A DNA stretch of 64,000 bases from Actinomycetota bacterium. GTDB taxonomy: Bacteria; Actinomycetota; Acidimicrobiia; Acidimicrobiales; Ilumatobacteraceae. A program made the position numbers and the translations under genes. Position 1 is the stretch's first letter. Every line of letters begins with the position of its first letter. Below, piece after piece: positions 19,743 through 30,111 of this stretch. The stretch covers positions 1 to 64,000 of the forward strand of contig QYPH01000048.1 of assembly GCA_007279905.1 (NCBI GenBank), in the 5' to 3' direction. The notes below the pieces were generated by a model, which was not told where the DNA came from, searched no databases, and saw only the letters and a program-made list of their open reading frames with translations.

Positions 19743-19814
19743 TACTGTTTAATGAACAAAGTCCAGCCGGTGGTTGGGTAACGGATGACCAAAGGGATAG
19801 AGTAGGGACTTCTT

Positions 19815-20126
19815 ATGTACGCAATTATCGCAACCGGAGGCAAGCAAGAGAAGGTCGCCAAGGGCCAACAGGTCCATGTCGAACTGCTCGATGCTCAAGA
19901 GGGCTCAGAGGTGAAGTTCACCCCAATCATGCTCGTTGATGGATCAACTGTCCTTGCAACTCCTGCAGAACTAGCAAAGTCTTTAGTTACCGCCAAGGTT
20001 ATGGGCATTGCTGCTGGCCCAAAGATCGACGGCTTTACGTACAAGCGTCGTACTAACCAGCGTCGTCGTTTTGGTCATCGCCAAAAATATTCGGTGATTG
20101 AAATCACCAGCATTCAGAAAGGCTAA
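19815..20126 (+). CDS. rplU: 50S ribosomal protein L21
   Basis: [18 protein letters not shown]...[16 protein letters not shown]. Confidence 0.98.
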   Translation: MYAIIATGGKQEKVAKGQQVHVELLDAQEGSEVKFTPIMLVDGSTVLATPAELAKSLVTAKVMGIAAGPKIDGFTYKRRTNQRRRFGHRQKYSVIEITSIQKG

Positions 20127-20131
20127 CTCTC

Positions 20132-20386
20132 ATGTCGAAAACCAAGGGTGGCGGTTCAACCCGCAACGGTCGCGATTCGAACGCGCAACGACTCGGCGTC
20201 AAAGTATTTGACGGCACAAAGATCACTGCAGGAACAATCTTGATTCGTCAACGCGGCACAAAAGTGCACCCAGGTAACAACGTGGGCATTGGCAAAGACG
20301 ACACGCTGTTTGCGCTTTCGCACGGCAGTGTCAAGTTTGGTGAGCGCCGCGGCCGCAAGGTTGTCGACGTTATTCCAACTGTCTAG
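20132..20386 (+). CDS. rpmA: 50S ribosomal protein L27
   Basis: [28 protein letters not shown]...[23 protein letters not shown]. Confidence 0.98.
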   Translation: MSKTKGGGSTRNGRDSNAQRLGVKVFDGTKITAGTILIRQRGTKVHPGNNVGIGKDDTLFALSHGSVKFGERRGRKVVDVIPTV

Positions 20387-20404
20387 TTCGTTAACAACGA
20401 CTCG

Positions 20405-21559
20405 TTAGTTTGTATCGATTCCCTGCGGGAGTCTGCTCGAATCCCATCCAAGTAATGCAATGCCTTGACGGCATGCATATCGGTCGGTCATGCCCCCAAC
20501 GTAGGCAACAGCATTGTGTAGAGCCTCGGTGGAATGCGCGGGAGCAATGTGACTCGCGATTTTATCGCTTGTAAGAATATTGTCGGCAAGCATCAGGTGC
20601 GGGTGACTTGCGTAATGCTCGACGAGTGCTTGGAGCAAGTCGACAACCGACTGTGCTTGGTTGCGAGATGCATCACGCATGTAAATGTTTTCGTAGTTGA
20701 ATCGGCGAAACTCGGCGAGTGCATCGGCTTGTGCTGGTTGCATACCGATACGTCCTGTTGATGCTGTTGCAGCAATCATTGACGAAATGAACGCGCGAAG
20801 TTGTTGTGAGCGAGCGGTGCCGCAATAGGTGCGAACTTGGTCGGGAAGTTGATCGACTGTCACGATGCCAGCAGCAGTCGCGTCTTCGAAGTCGTGACAC
20901 ACGTAGGCAATGCGATCTGCCCATGAAACGACCTCTCCTTCAGCCGTCATTGGCGCAGGACGAGACCAAGAATGGTTGCGAATGCCATCGAGGGTTTCGA
21001 TGCACAAGTTGAGTGGAACCAAAGTGACGTCGGCACCCCACACTGCGTGATCAAAACCGTTTGGTACAAATGGACTCAATGCGTCTTCTGATGCATGACC
21101 ACCTGGGCCATGACCACAATCGTGGCCCAAAGCAATGGCCTCGGTGAGCGCAACGTTGAGTGCCAATGCGCGTGCGACCGAAGTCGCAACTTGTGCAACC
21201 TCGAGTGCATGAGTGAGGCGAGTGCGCTGGTGGTCTTGGGGGAAAACAAAGACTTGAGTTTTGCCGGCAAGCCGACGAAATGCTGAGGCATGCAGAATTC
21301 GGTCGCGGTCGCGCTCGAAACATGTGCGAAACGGGTCTGCTTCTTGAGCAATTGCCCTGTTGCCAGCACCAAATGCGCGAGTAGCCAATGGGGCAAGAAG
21401 AGTGTCTTGACGAGATTCACGCTCGTTTCGATCAATGACGTGCCGCTGACCAGGCCCAGCCCACGAGTCTTTGTGAGCAAAGCGAACCTGATCGTCGGAT
21501 TGAAATCCTTCCATCGTTTGAGCCCATGCAACGCTTCGCGAGAGTGGTTCAGATGTCAT
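20405..21559 (-). CDS. dgt: dGTPase-like HD-domain nucleotide triphosphohydrolase
   Basis: HASAFRRLAGKTQVF, RTRLTHALEVAQVA, LGHDCGHGPGGHASEDAL. Confidence 0.92.
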   Translation of the reverse strand: MTSEPLSRSVAWAQTMEGFQSDDQVRFAHKDSWAGPGQRHVIDRNERESRQDTLLAPLATRAFGAGNRAIAQEADPFRTCFERDRDRILHASAFRRLAGKTQVFVFPQDHQRTRLTHALEVAQVATSVARALALNVALTEAIALGHDCGHGPGGHASEDALSPFVPNGFDHAVWGADVTLVPLNLCIETLDGIRNHSWSRPAPMTAEGEVVSWADRIAYVCHDFEDATAAGIVTVDQLPDQVRTYCGTARSQQLRAFISSMIAATASTGRIGMQPAQADALAEFRRFNYENIYMRDASRNQAQSVVDLLQALVEHYASHPHLMLADNILTSDKIASHIAPAHSTEALHNAVAYVGGMTDRYACRQGIALLGWDSSRLPQGIDTN

Positions 21560-21607
21560 ATATCTACACGATACGTGGAGGGTGTACTAGTAGGATTGAC
21601 ACCCCCT

Positions 21608-22858
21608 ATGAGCGCCTTTGTCGATGAAGCCCAATTAAACGTTCGCGGTGGCGACGGTGGTGCTGGCTGCGTCAGTTTTAGACGAGAAGGCCCAGTTGCA
21701 TTTGGTGGTCCAAACGGTGGCGACGGTGGAGACGGCGGATCGGTATGGCTTGTAGCCGACCACAACGTTGCATCATTGCTGGCATTTCGCGATCACCCCC
21801 ACCGACGGGCGGGCGATGGTGTGCACGGTATGGGCAAAGATTTGCACGGCAGGCGTGGCGAAGAGATGGTCATCAAAGTTCCTGAAGGCACTGTTGTGCG
21901 CGACATGTACACGGGCGAAATTTTGGCCGACCTTGCAGTCAACGGCACACGTTGGCAGTCTGCAAAAGGCGGACAGGGCGGTCGCGGTAATGCGCGCTTT
22001 TTGTCCAACCGCAGACGTGCACCAAAATTTGCGGAACAAGGCGAGCACGGCAAAGACCGTTGGTTGAAACTCGAATTGAAACTGATGGCCGACGTTGCAC
22101 TTGTTGGTTTTCCTAATGCGGGTAAATCAACATTCATTAGTTCGGTGAGTGCCGCCAAACCAAAGATTGCAAACTATCCATTTACCACTCTTGAGCCACA
22201 CCTAGGAGTCGTGCGCATGGGTGGGTCGAGTGAATTTATTATTGCCGACATTCCTGGCATCATCGAAGGTGCAAGCGAAGGTCGTGGACTCGGACATCAA
22301 TTTCTCCGTCACATCGAGCGCGCTCGAGTGTTGTGTGTGCTGGTAGATCTTGCGCCAATGGATGAGGTGTCTGCAGATGAGCAAGAGCGGATCTTGTTGC
22401 AAGAATTGAAGGCGTATCAGCCAGAGCTGCTCGAGCGACCACGACTCGTTGTTGGCACCAAGACAGATGCTGCAACACAAGAAGTGCTCGAGGCATGGAA
22501 GGGCAAGCGCATGTCGGCAGTAACCGGCGACGGAGTACGGCCAATCTTGGGCGCGCTTGCCGAGTTGGTGCAACGCGCACGCACACTTGTACCTTCACAA
22601 GAATCTTCGGTAGTGATACGCCCAGAGCCTGAAGGCACACACATCGAGCGCATTGGTGACAACGAATTTAGATTGGTTGGTCGAGACGTAGAGCGCTCGG
22701 TTGCCCTGAGCGACGTATCAACACCAGATGCCTTGAATTACATTGATGAGCGACTCAAGCGACTGGGCGTCGCGCGCCTGTTGTCGCGCGCGGGAGCAAG
22801 CGATGGTGCAGTCGTGCACATTGGGGTATTTAGTTTCGAGTACACACCGGAGACGTAG
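21608..22858 (+). CDS. obgE: GTPase Obg/CgtA
   Basis: MSAFVDEAQLNVRGGDGGAGCVSFRRE; VGFPNAGKSTFIS; DIPGIIEGASEGRGLGHQFLRHIER; C-terminal OCT domain. Confidence 0.97.
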   Translation: MSAFVDEAQLNVRGGDGGAGCVSFRREGPVAFGGPNGGDGGDGGSVWLVADHNVASLLAFRDHPHRRAGDGVHGMGKDLHGRRGEEMVIKVPEGTVVRDMYTGEILADLAVNGTRWQSAKGGQGGRGNARFLSNRRRAPKFAEQGEHGKDRWLKLELKLMADVALVGFPNAGKSTFISSVSAAKPKIANYPFTTLEPHLGVVRMGGSSEFIIADIPGIIEGASEGRGLGHQFLRHIERARVLCVLVDLAPMDEVSADEQERILLQELKAYQPELLERPRLVVGTKTDAATQEVLEAWKGKRMSAVTGDGVRPILGALAELVQRARTLVPSQESSVVIRPEPEGTHIERIGDNEFRLVGRDVERSVALSDVSTPDALNYIDERLKRLGVARLLSRAGASDGAVVHIGVFSFEYTPET

Positions 22859-22860
22859 AG

Positions 22861-23955
22861 ATGCGAATCGTTGTAAAGATTGGAACATCATCAGTCACTG
22901 ACGAACGTGGCGCTATCAAGAACGAAGCAATTCGTGCGTTGTGCGAGCAAGTGGCAACTGTGCGCAATGAAGGCAACGAAGTCATTGTCGTAACGTCGGG
23001 TGCTATCGCTGGCGGTGTTGGAGCACTTGGTCTCGCACATCGTCCAACCGATACGCAAACACTGCAAGCGCTGGCTGCCGTAGGGCAGAGTCAGTTGATG
23101 AACAAGTACAACGAACATTTGGCTACGCACGGTTTGGTTGGAGCGCAGGTGCTGCTTGTGCCAAATGACTTCATCGATCGCACCCAGTATCTGCATGCAC
23201 GTCAAACACTTGTGCGATTGCTTGAGTTGGGGTGCGTGCCAATCATCAACGAAAACGATGCAATTGCCAGCGACGAAATTCGTTTTGGCGACAACGACCG
23301 AATTGCTGCACTCGTTGCACACAGCATTAATGCCGATGTGCTGGTGTTGTTGACCGACATTGCTGGGCTTTTTACCGCTGACCCAAGTGTGGATGCATCC
23401 GCAACGTTTATTGAGCAAGTCGCTGCTGATGATCCGTTATTGTCGGTGCGCGCAAGTGCGAGTAGCACCGCGCGGGGTAGCGGTGGCATGTCGTCCAAAT
23501 TGTCTGCAGCGCGAATTGCATCGTGGTCTGGCGTGCGCACGGTAATAGCTGATGCGACCAAGCAAGATGTGGTGGTGCATGCACTTGCACAAACACCCGG
23601 AGCTGGCACACAATTTTTGCCACACAATCGAAACCTCTCGGCACGCAAGTTGTGGATTGCATTTGCAGCACAACAGAGCGGCGTAATCGTGGTGGATGCT
23701 GGCGCGAAGCAAGCGTTGATTGAACGCCACACTTCATTGTTGCATGCAGGTGTTGCTGAGGTGCACGGAGATTTCGTGGAAGGCGACACCGTCGAGATTC
23801 AGGATCTGCGCGGAGTGACTTTTGCGCGTGGAATGGTGAGTGTGAGTGCAGTGCACGCAAGTGCTGCTGCTGGTCGCAAGAGTGCCGAGCTACCCGATGG
23901 TGTCGTAGCGGAACTTGTTCACCGCGATGACTTGGTTGTTCTCGTCGACCAATAG
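22861..23955 (+). CDS. proB: Glutamate 5-kinase (with PUA domain)
   Basis: VVKIGTSSVTD, VTSGAIAGGVGALG, NENDAIASDEIRFGDNDRIAALVA. Confidence 0.96.
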   Translation: MRIVVKIGTSSVTDERGAIKNEAIRALCEQVATVRNEGNEVIVVTSGAIAGGVGALGLAHRPTDTQTLQALAAVGQSQLMNKYNEHLATHGLVGAQVLLVPNDFIDRTQYLHARQTLVRLLELGCVPIINENDAIASDEIRFGDNDRIAALVAHSINADVLVLLTDIAGLFTADPSVDASATFIEQVAADDPLLSVRASASSTARGSGGMSSKLSAARIASWSGVRTVIADATKQDVVVHALAQTPGAGTQFLPHNRNLSARKLWIAFAAQQSGVIVVDAGAKQALIERHTSLLHAGVAEVHGDFVEGDTVEIQDLRGVTFARGMVSVSAVHASAAAGRKSAELPDGVVAELVHRDDLVVLVDQ

Positions 23956-25547
23956 CTGCGCAGGTGGGGTTCGCCAAGTAGTGCGAGCATGCCGATGTAT
24001 GTAGTTGCGCCCACTACAACCCCAAGTGATACGCGTGCCAAAGCACCTGTTCCAATAGTCGAGCCAACCGAGTTGGTAGCGAGCCACACGGCAAGTGCCA
24101 TTGCGGCACCGGCAGCAGTGATGCGCAGGATGTCGAAGACAAGCCGGTCGAGATTGGCTGAGTGGGTAGTGGAGTTGAGTACGACGAGTGCAATGACAGC
24201 GCTCACGATGTAGGCAATAGAAAACGAAAGGCCGAGGCCGAGCACATCGAAGCGATCGACGAGAACGATGGCAAGAACAATGTTGATTGCGTTTTCGCCA
24301 AGGTTGATGAGAAACGGTGTGCGCGTATTGTGCTGAGCATAAAAACCGCGCAGCACAAACAGGTAGACAGAAAAACCAGTGAGGCCGAGCGCAAGGCCAG
24401 TCAATGCGCGAGCGGTGTTGTGTGTGGCCAGTGAAGAGAAATTGCCGTGCTGGAGCACGAGCCCAACGATGGGTTTTGACAATACGAATAAACCAAATGA
24501 AGCCGGAATTGTGAACAGCGCGGTAAGTGTGACGCCGCGCTTCATCTGCTCGGCAAATGCGTGGTGATCGTTGTCGGTGGCAAGTCGAGCGAGATCGGGA
24601 AGAAATGTTGTGGCGATAGAGACCGCAAGTAAACCGTGCGGAAGCTGAAACAGCACGAATGCTTTTGAATATGCATCAACCAAACCGCTACCAGGGGATG
24701 CAAGATTTTTGATGACGACCAATGCGATTTGATTGGCAACTACATAGCCAAATGTCCACAGTGAAAGCTGAACCAGCTTGCGAACAGCGGGGTGAGAAAA
24801 ATGTGGTGAAAACGAAAATGGAATCGCACTGCGTTTCACTGCAATGACTTGAATGAGCGCCATGACTGCGATGCCGACTGTTGTGCTGAGACCGAGTTGC
24901 CACATCAACTTCGACCCACTGAGTACATCAACAATTTGTGGTTGAGTATTGCCCGAAGAGAAATTGCCATTGAAATGAATTGATGACAAAAAGATGATGG
25001 CAATGATGTTGGCTACAGCAGGTGACCATGCTGCAGCAAAGAATCTTCGTCGGGCATTGAGCAAGGCGGAACACAATGCGCTTACGCCATAGAAAAATAT
25101 TTGAACAACAAAAATGCGAGTGAGTGCAGTGCCGGCGCGACGAAAGACTTCGGCGTCGATGCCAGGCGCAGGGTGAAGCGAAAAGAGATGGAAGATGGCG
25201 GGTGATGCAACAACTGCTGCAATCGTGATCACGGTCAACGCAATAAGTGAGACACTGATGATTGCATCGGTGCCACGCTGACGAACGCTGTGATTGCTGA
25301 TGTCGTGCGTAATTTCATAATCGCTGTTGAGTAACGAGGTGAACAGCGGCACAAGGCTTGCAGCCAGCACGCCACCGATGAGCAGTTCGTAGATGGAATT
25401 AGGCGAATTATTGGCAGCATCGAATGCATCGGCAAGCGCGGTCTGACCAATGATCACCCCAAAGACGATGATTCGGGCAAGACCCGTGATGCGGGACAGA
25501 GCAGTGCCCGTGGCAACTACGAGATTGGATCGACCAAGACCAGGCAT
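23919..25547 (-). CDS. murJ: Lipid II flippase MurJ (MviN)
   Basis: TALSRITGLARIIVFGVIIGQTALADAFDAANNSPNSIYELLIGGVLAASLVPLF; many TM segments. Confidence 0.93.
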   Translation of the reverse strand: MPGLGRSNLVVATGTALSRITGLARIIVFGVIIGQTALADAFDAANNSPNSIYELLIGGVLAASLVPLFTSLLNSDYEITHDISNHSVRQRGTDAIISVSLIALTVITIAAVVASPAIFHLFSLHPAPGIDAEVFRRAGTALTRIFVVQIFFYGVSALCSALLNARRRFFAAAWSPAVANIIAIIFLSSIHFNGNFSSGNTQPQIVDVLSGSKLMWQLGLSTTVGIAVMALIQVIAVKRSAIPFSFSPHFSHPAVRKLVQLSLWTFGYVVANQIALVVIKNLASPGSGLVDAYSKAFVLFQLPHGLLAVSIATTFLPDLARLATDNDHHAFAEQMKRGVTLTALFTIPASFGLFVLSKPIVGLVLQHGNFSSLATHNTARALTGLALGLTGFSVYLFVLRGFYAQHNTRTPFLINLGENAINIVLAIVLVDRFDVLGLGLSFSIAYIVSAVIALVVLNSTTHSANLDRLVFDILRITAAGAAMALAVWLATNSVGSTIGTGALARVSLGVVVGATTYIGMLALLGEPHLRSYWSTRTTKSSR

Positions 25548-25609
25548 GTGTACACATCGTAGATCGTCTAACAGGAATGCAGAGGCGATCAAACGCTAGG
25601 GTTGCTCAA

Positions 25610-26476
25610 ATGGAAAATCGCTTTGAGTCAGTAGAACAAGTCCGTGACGGACTAAAAAAGGTCCACTATTTGGCAGATGATGGCATTGCCGGAGTGGTGT
25701 TTCTTGCACAACGACTTGGCAAGCCAATTTTGGTTGAAGGACCTGCTGGAACAGGAAAGACGCAGTTGGCAAAAAGCGTTGCCGAAATGCTCAACGCCCG
25801 CCTTATTCGTTTGCAGTGTTACGAAGGATTGGATGAATCGAAGGCACTCTACGAATGGAACTACAAGAAGCAATTGCTGCGCATTCAGGCAGACAAAACA
25901 AGTGACTCGTGGTCGCAAGTGCATGACGACATCTTCAGTGAGGAATTTTTGCTCACTCGGCCATTGCTCGAAGCGATTAGTAGCCCAGACCCAGTAGTGC
26001 TGCTGATCGACGAAGTCGACCGCGTCGAAATCGAGACTGAGGCACTTCTGCTTGAAATTCTTTCCGAATACCAAGTGTCGATCCCCGAATTGGGAACGAT
26101 TGTTGCCAAGCAAATTCCGATGGTGTTTCTCACGTCGAATAACACGCGTGAACTATCGGAAGCGTTGAAGCGTCGTTGCTTGTTCTTGCACGTTGATTAT
26201 CCAGACATGGAGCGTGAAAAAGAAATCGTCATGACCAAGGTTCCTGACATCACACAAAACTTGGCCGATCAGATTGCTCGCATTGTTCGCAGTATTCGTC
26301 AGCTGGATTTGAAGAAGGCTCCATCGGTAAGCGAGACGCTTGACTGGGCACGCACACTGATGTTGATGGGAATTGAAAACATCGATGCACAGGAAGCCAA
26401 AGACACCTTGCACATCTTGCTCAAGTATCAGACCGACATCACGAAGGCAGCCAAGGAGCTGTCGGTCGACAAGTAA
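25610..26476 (+). CDS. MoxR-family AAA+ ATPase
   Basis: VEGPAGTGKTQLAKSVAEML Walker A; LLIDEVDRVE Walker B; TSNNTRELSEALKRRCLFLHVDYP. Confidence 0.95.
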   Translation: MENRFESVEQVRDGLKKVHYLADDGIAGVVFLAQRLGKPILVEGPAGTGKTQLAKSVAEMLNARLIRLQCYEGLDESKALYEWNYKKQLLRIQADKTSDSWSQVHDDIFSEEFLLTRPLLEAISSPDPVVLLIDEVDRVEIETEALLLEILSEYQVSIPELGTIVAKQIPMVFLTSNNTRELSEALKRRCLFLHVDYPDMEREKEIVMTKVPDITQNLADQIARIVRSIRQLDLKKAPSVSETLDWARTLMLMGIENIDAQEAKDTLHILLKYQTDITKAAKELSVDK

Positions 26477-26485
26477 GGACCAAAT

Positions 26486-27931
26486 ATGACGCTGCTCGAT
26501 TTGATGTCGGGTTTCATCGCTGAATTACGAAAAGCAGGTTTGCCCGTCAGTTTGACGGAGAACTTGGATGCGATGGAAGCCGTCAAGGAGATCCCCATTG
26601 AGGATCGTCAAGCATTTAAGTATGCGTTGGCGGCAACGCTTGTCAAGAGCAATTCGCACTGGCGAGCATTTGAGACAATTTTTGAGGTCTACTTTTCGCT
26701 GCGCGGACCGGAGCATCAAATTCCCAGCGACTTGAGCGACGCCGAAGCAGAGCTGTGGCGAGAGGAACAAGAGGCCCAGTTGCAGGGCGATGGTGCAGCC
26801 GGAAGCGGCGGCGGCATGGACTCGCTCACTCCTGAAGAGATTGCCCAGATGTTGATGCAAGCGTTGATGAATGGTGATCAAGCGATGATGCGAGCACTTG
26901 CTCGGCAATCGGTGCAACGTTTTGCAGGAATGGAGCCTGGCAGACCAGTTGGGGGCACGTATTACCTGTATCGAACATTGCGCAATCTTGACCTCGACAA
27001 CATGCTTGACAAATTGATGGAAGCAAACCGTGAACAGGCAGCACAAGAACTTACAAAGCTTGAAGAACGATTAGAGAAAGACGAATTTGAAAGTCGAATC
27101 GAGCAATTTAAGCAGGAAGTAGAAGCCGAAATTCGTAGGCGTTTGGTGGCCGACAGGGGCGCCGAGGCAATGGCCAAGACTTTGCGTAAGCCATTGCCAG
27201 AAGATGTCGAATTTATGCATGCCAACAAAGAAGAGATGCAGAGTTTGAAAAAAGCGTTGCAACCACTAACTCGCAAGTTGGCGGCAAAACTTGCGCGCAA
27301 GCGCCGACATGGACGTCGTGGTCCGCTCGATTTTCGATCCACTGTGCGTCACTCACTGAGCTATGGCGGTGTTCCCGCAGATCCGAAATTCAAGTATCCG
27401 CGCCCGTCGAAACCTGAACTGATGGTGGTGGCAGATATTTCAGGAAGCGTTGCGGCGTTTGCTCGGTTTACGTTGATGTTGGTGTACGCAATTCAGGGTC
27501 AGTTCTCGAAGGTGCGCTCGTTCGTATTCATCGACGGAATAGACGAAGTGACCGACTACTTCAAGTCGAATGTTGATATTAGCGATGCCATTCATCGAGT
27601 GAACACCGAAGCAGACGTGGTGTGGGTTGATGGGCATAGCGACTACGGTCATGCATTTGAAGTGTTTTGGGAACGATATGGCAAAGACATCAACCCGAAG
27701 ACGACGATCTTGCTCTTGGGCGATGCACGCAACAACTATCACGCAGCATCGTCATGGGTGATCAAGGAAATGCAAAAGCGCGGTCGACATGTGTACTGGC
27801 TGAATCCAGAGCCGAGAAGTTATTGGAACACTGGCGACTCAATTGTCGGCGAATACGGAAGTTTTACCGATGGTGTTTACGAGTGTCGAAACCTTCGACA
27901 ACTTGAAGCATTCGTTGAAAAACTCGCGTGA
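26486..27931 (+). CDS. VWA-domain CoxE-like protein
   Basis: MVVADISGSVAAFARFTLMLVYA (MIDAS DxSxS), LLLGDARNNYHAA; partner of upstream MoxR. Confidence 0.93.
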   Translation: MTLLDLMSGFIAELRKAGLPVSLTENLDAMEAVKEIPIEDRQAFKYALAATLVKSNSHWRAFETIFEVYFSLRGPEHQIPSDLSDAEAELWREEQEAQLQGDGAAGSGGGMDSLTPEEIAQMLMQALMNGDQAMMRALARQSVQRFAGMEPGRPVGGTYYLYRTLRNLDLDNMLDKLMEANREQAAQELTKLEERLEKDEFESRIEQFKQEVEAEIRRRLVADRGAEAMAKTLRKPLPEDVEFMHANKEEMQSLKKALQPLTRKLAAKLARKRRHGRRGPLDFRSTVRHSLSYGGVPADPKFKYPRPSKPELMVVADISGSVAAFARFTLMLVYAIQGQFSKVRSFVFIDGIDEVTDYFKSNVDISDAIHRVNTEADVVWVDGHSDYGHAFEVFWERYGKDINPKTTILLLGDARNNYHAASSWVIKEMQKRGRHVYWLNPEPRSYWNTGDSIVGEYGSFTDGVYECRNLRQLEAFVEKLA

Positions 27932-28581
27932 GTCTGACTCGGATCATTTTGGTTCGTCACGGCGAATCGGTGGTGATGGTGAAAAGGATTCTTGGTGGAC
28001 CTCGTTCGTGTACAGGCTTGAGTCAATTGGGTGAGATTCAGGCTGCAGCCTTGCGCAAGCGCCTTGAATCGACAGGAGAGATACAGCCTGATGTGTTGTA
28101 TTCGAGTGCATATCCGCGTGCACTGCAAACCGCACAGATAATTGCGCCGGCATTTGCGGGTCTCGAGATCAATGTTGAGGCTGGGTTTGGCGAACACGAT
28201 CCTGGTCCGCAATGTGACGGAATGACGTATGTAGATTTTATTGCCAAGTATGGGAGACCCAATTGGGGTGGTGATCCCAACGCCGTGTTTTTTCCTGGTG
28301 GCGAGACGATCGCGCAATTTCATTCGCGAGTGGCGACCGCATTTGACAAAGTGGTGAAAGAGCATTACGAAAAGACAATTGTTGTGGCGTGTCACGCTGG
28401 CGTGGTGGACGCAGTGATCCGACGACACCTCAAGACTCCGCAAACGGGTGCTTTTGAGATGCATACCAAGAACTGTTCACTGACTGAGTTGGTGGAAATT
28501 CGAGCCGATCACTGGATGTTGATGCGCTACAACGATCATGCACATCTACAAGGTTTGCCTGTCGCCACAAATATTGATTGA
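27928..28581 (+). CDS. Histidine phosphatase superfamily protein
   Basis: ILVRHGESVVMVKRILGG (RHG motif), SSAYPRALQTAQIIA, VVACHAGVVDAVIR. Confidence 0.92.
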   Translation: MSLTRIILVRHGESVVMVKRILGGPRSCTGLSQLGEIQAAALRKRLESTGEIQPDVLYSSAYPRALQTAQIIAPAFAGLEINVEAGFGEHDPGPQCDGMTYVDFIAKYGRPNWGGDPNAVFFPGGETIAQFHSRVATAFDKVVKEHYEKTIVVACHAGVVDAVIRRHLKTPQTGAFEMHTKNCSLTELVEIRADHWMLMRYNDHAHLQGLPVATNID

Positions 28582-28611
28582 GTGCGCACGCTATAACCTA
28601 GGGGCACTCTC

Positions 28612-30111
28612 ATGGGACCACAGCGTCAATTCACACAACAGTCAACACGACAAGCTAAACGGCCCAGAGTTGTAGTCGTGGGTGCTGGTTCGGCTGGAGC
28701 CGTTATCGCAACACGCTTGTCGCAGGATTCAAGTATCGATGTGCTGTTGCTGGAGTCGGGACCTGACGTCACCTCTGCACAGGAAGACGTTGGCATTATG
28801 AGCACAAATTTTGTTGATGCCCTTGATGTATCGAGCCGCAATTTGCGAATACCTGTGCGACGCACGGTTGCTCAAGACGTCAGTGAATATGTGAGGGGCA
28901 TAGGCACAGGTGGCAGCTCGAGTGTAAATGCAATGGTTGGCATGTGGGGAATGGCAAGCGATTATGACAGATGGGCTCGCGATTTGGGATGCGATGGCTG
29001 GTCGTGGAGCGATGTTGCTCCAATATTTGCAAGCCTGCCAATTCCGATGCACACAACTCTGCAATCGGAGTGGGGAAATGTAGATCGAGCACTTGTTGAT
29101 GCGGCAATTGACATGGGATTTGAACGCCGAGACGACATGAGCATGGCACCACTTTGCGCTCGTGGTGCTGGGTCGGTGTCGCTGACATGCGCTGGTGGTC
29201 GGCGCGCATCAGTAAACGACGTCTATCTGGAGCCAGCGAGATCGAGAGCCAACCTGGAGATTCGGGGTAATGCGACTGTTGATCGACTTCTTGTGAATGG
29301 ATCTCACGTGGTGGGTGTGCAATTGGTGAATGGAGACGACGTTGACGCCGATGTCGTGGTGGTGTGTGCTGGTGCAATTGCTACGCCACAAATATTGTTG
29401 CGCTCAAAGATTCAGCGAGATGGTATTGGCCGTGGAGTAAAGGATCACCCAGCAGTTTCGTTTACTCTTGCGCTCAACGAACCGAGTGTCGCCCAATTTG
29501 CAGTATCGGCACTGTTGAGGTCGACATCAACAACTGCAGGCGGTGACGAGAGAGGCAATATTCATCTGTTGCCACTCAATCATGTTGGGTCACACGAGCC
29601 ACATTTTGGAGCGATGTTTGGTGCCTTGATGAGGGTTCGCTCGAAGGGGAGCATCACGCTTGACGATGCAACAAATGCATTGGATGTTGAATTGAACATG
29701 TTGAGTGATGAACGCGATGTATTGGCAATGCAAGAAGCGACATCGATGTTGATCGACATGGTTCATCAACCGGCATTTTCGACAATGAGTGAAGCCGTAA
29801 CCTGTGATGATGAAGGTACACCTGTGTCGGTGTTGGTAGACATGAGCAGTGATCAATTGCAAAAGTGGTTGATCACCCACGTTGGTTCGTATTCACACAT
29901 TGGGTGCTCAAGCAAAATGGGTGCGGTGACCGATGAAGATGCCGTGGTCGACACCGACGGCAAAATTATCGGCTATGACGGCGTATGGGTGTGTGACGCT
30001 TCAATCTTTCCCGATTTGCCAACTGGTAACACTCATTTGCCCGTGGTGATGATGGCCGAGCGCATCTCGACTCGAATACATGCGGCAGTCACAACAAATT
30101 ACGACCAATGA
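28612..30111 (+). CDS. GMC-family FAD-dependent oxidoreductase
   Basis: VVVVGAGSAGAVIATRL...VLLLESG; GIGTGGSSSVNAMVG; C-terminal VCDASIFPDLPTGNTHLPVVMMAERI. Confidence 0.93.
   Translation: MGPQRQFTQQSTRQAKRPRVVVVGAGSAGAVIATRLSQDSSIDVLLLESGPDVTSAQEDVGIMSTNFVDALDVSSRNLRIPVRRTVAQDVSEYVRGIGTGGSSSVNAMVGMWGMASDYDRWARDLGCDGWSWSDVAPIFASLPIPMHTTLQSEWGNVDRALVDAAIDMGFERRDDMSMAPLCARGAGSVSLTCAGGRRASVNDVYLEPARSRANLEIRGNATVDRLLVNGSHVVGVQLVNGDDVDADVVVVCAGAIATPQILLRSKIQRDGIGRGVKDHPAVSFTLALNEPSVAQFAVSALLRSTSTTAGGDERGNIHLLPLNHVGSHEPHFGAMFGALMRVRSKGSITLDDATNALDVELNMLSDERDVLAMQEATSMLIDMVHQPAFSTMSEAVTCDDEGTPVSVLVDMSSDQLQKWLITHVGSYSHIGCSSKMGAVTDEDAVVDTDGKIIGYDGVWVCDASIFPDLPTGNTHLPVVMMAERISTRIHAAVTTNYDQ

Noticed and set aside
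21290-21607. 106-aa N-terminal extension of Obg in the ORF track
   Set aside because: Antisense to dgt; the conserved Obg start MSAFVDEAQLNVRGGDGGAG is at 21608.
28612-30111. Mycofactocin-associated (MftG-type) GMC oxidoreductase
   Set aside because: General GMC motifs are clear, but no other mycofactocin genes are present in the window, so a specific assignment is unsupported.
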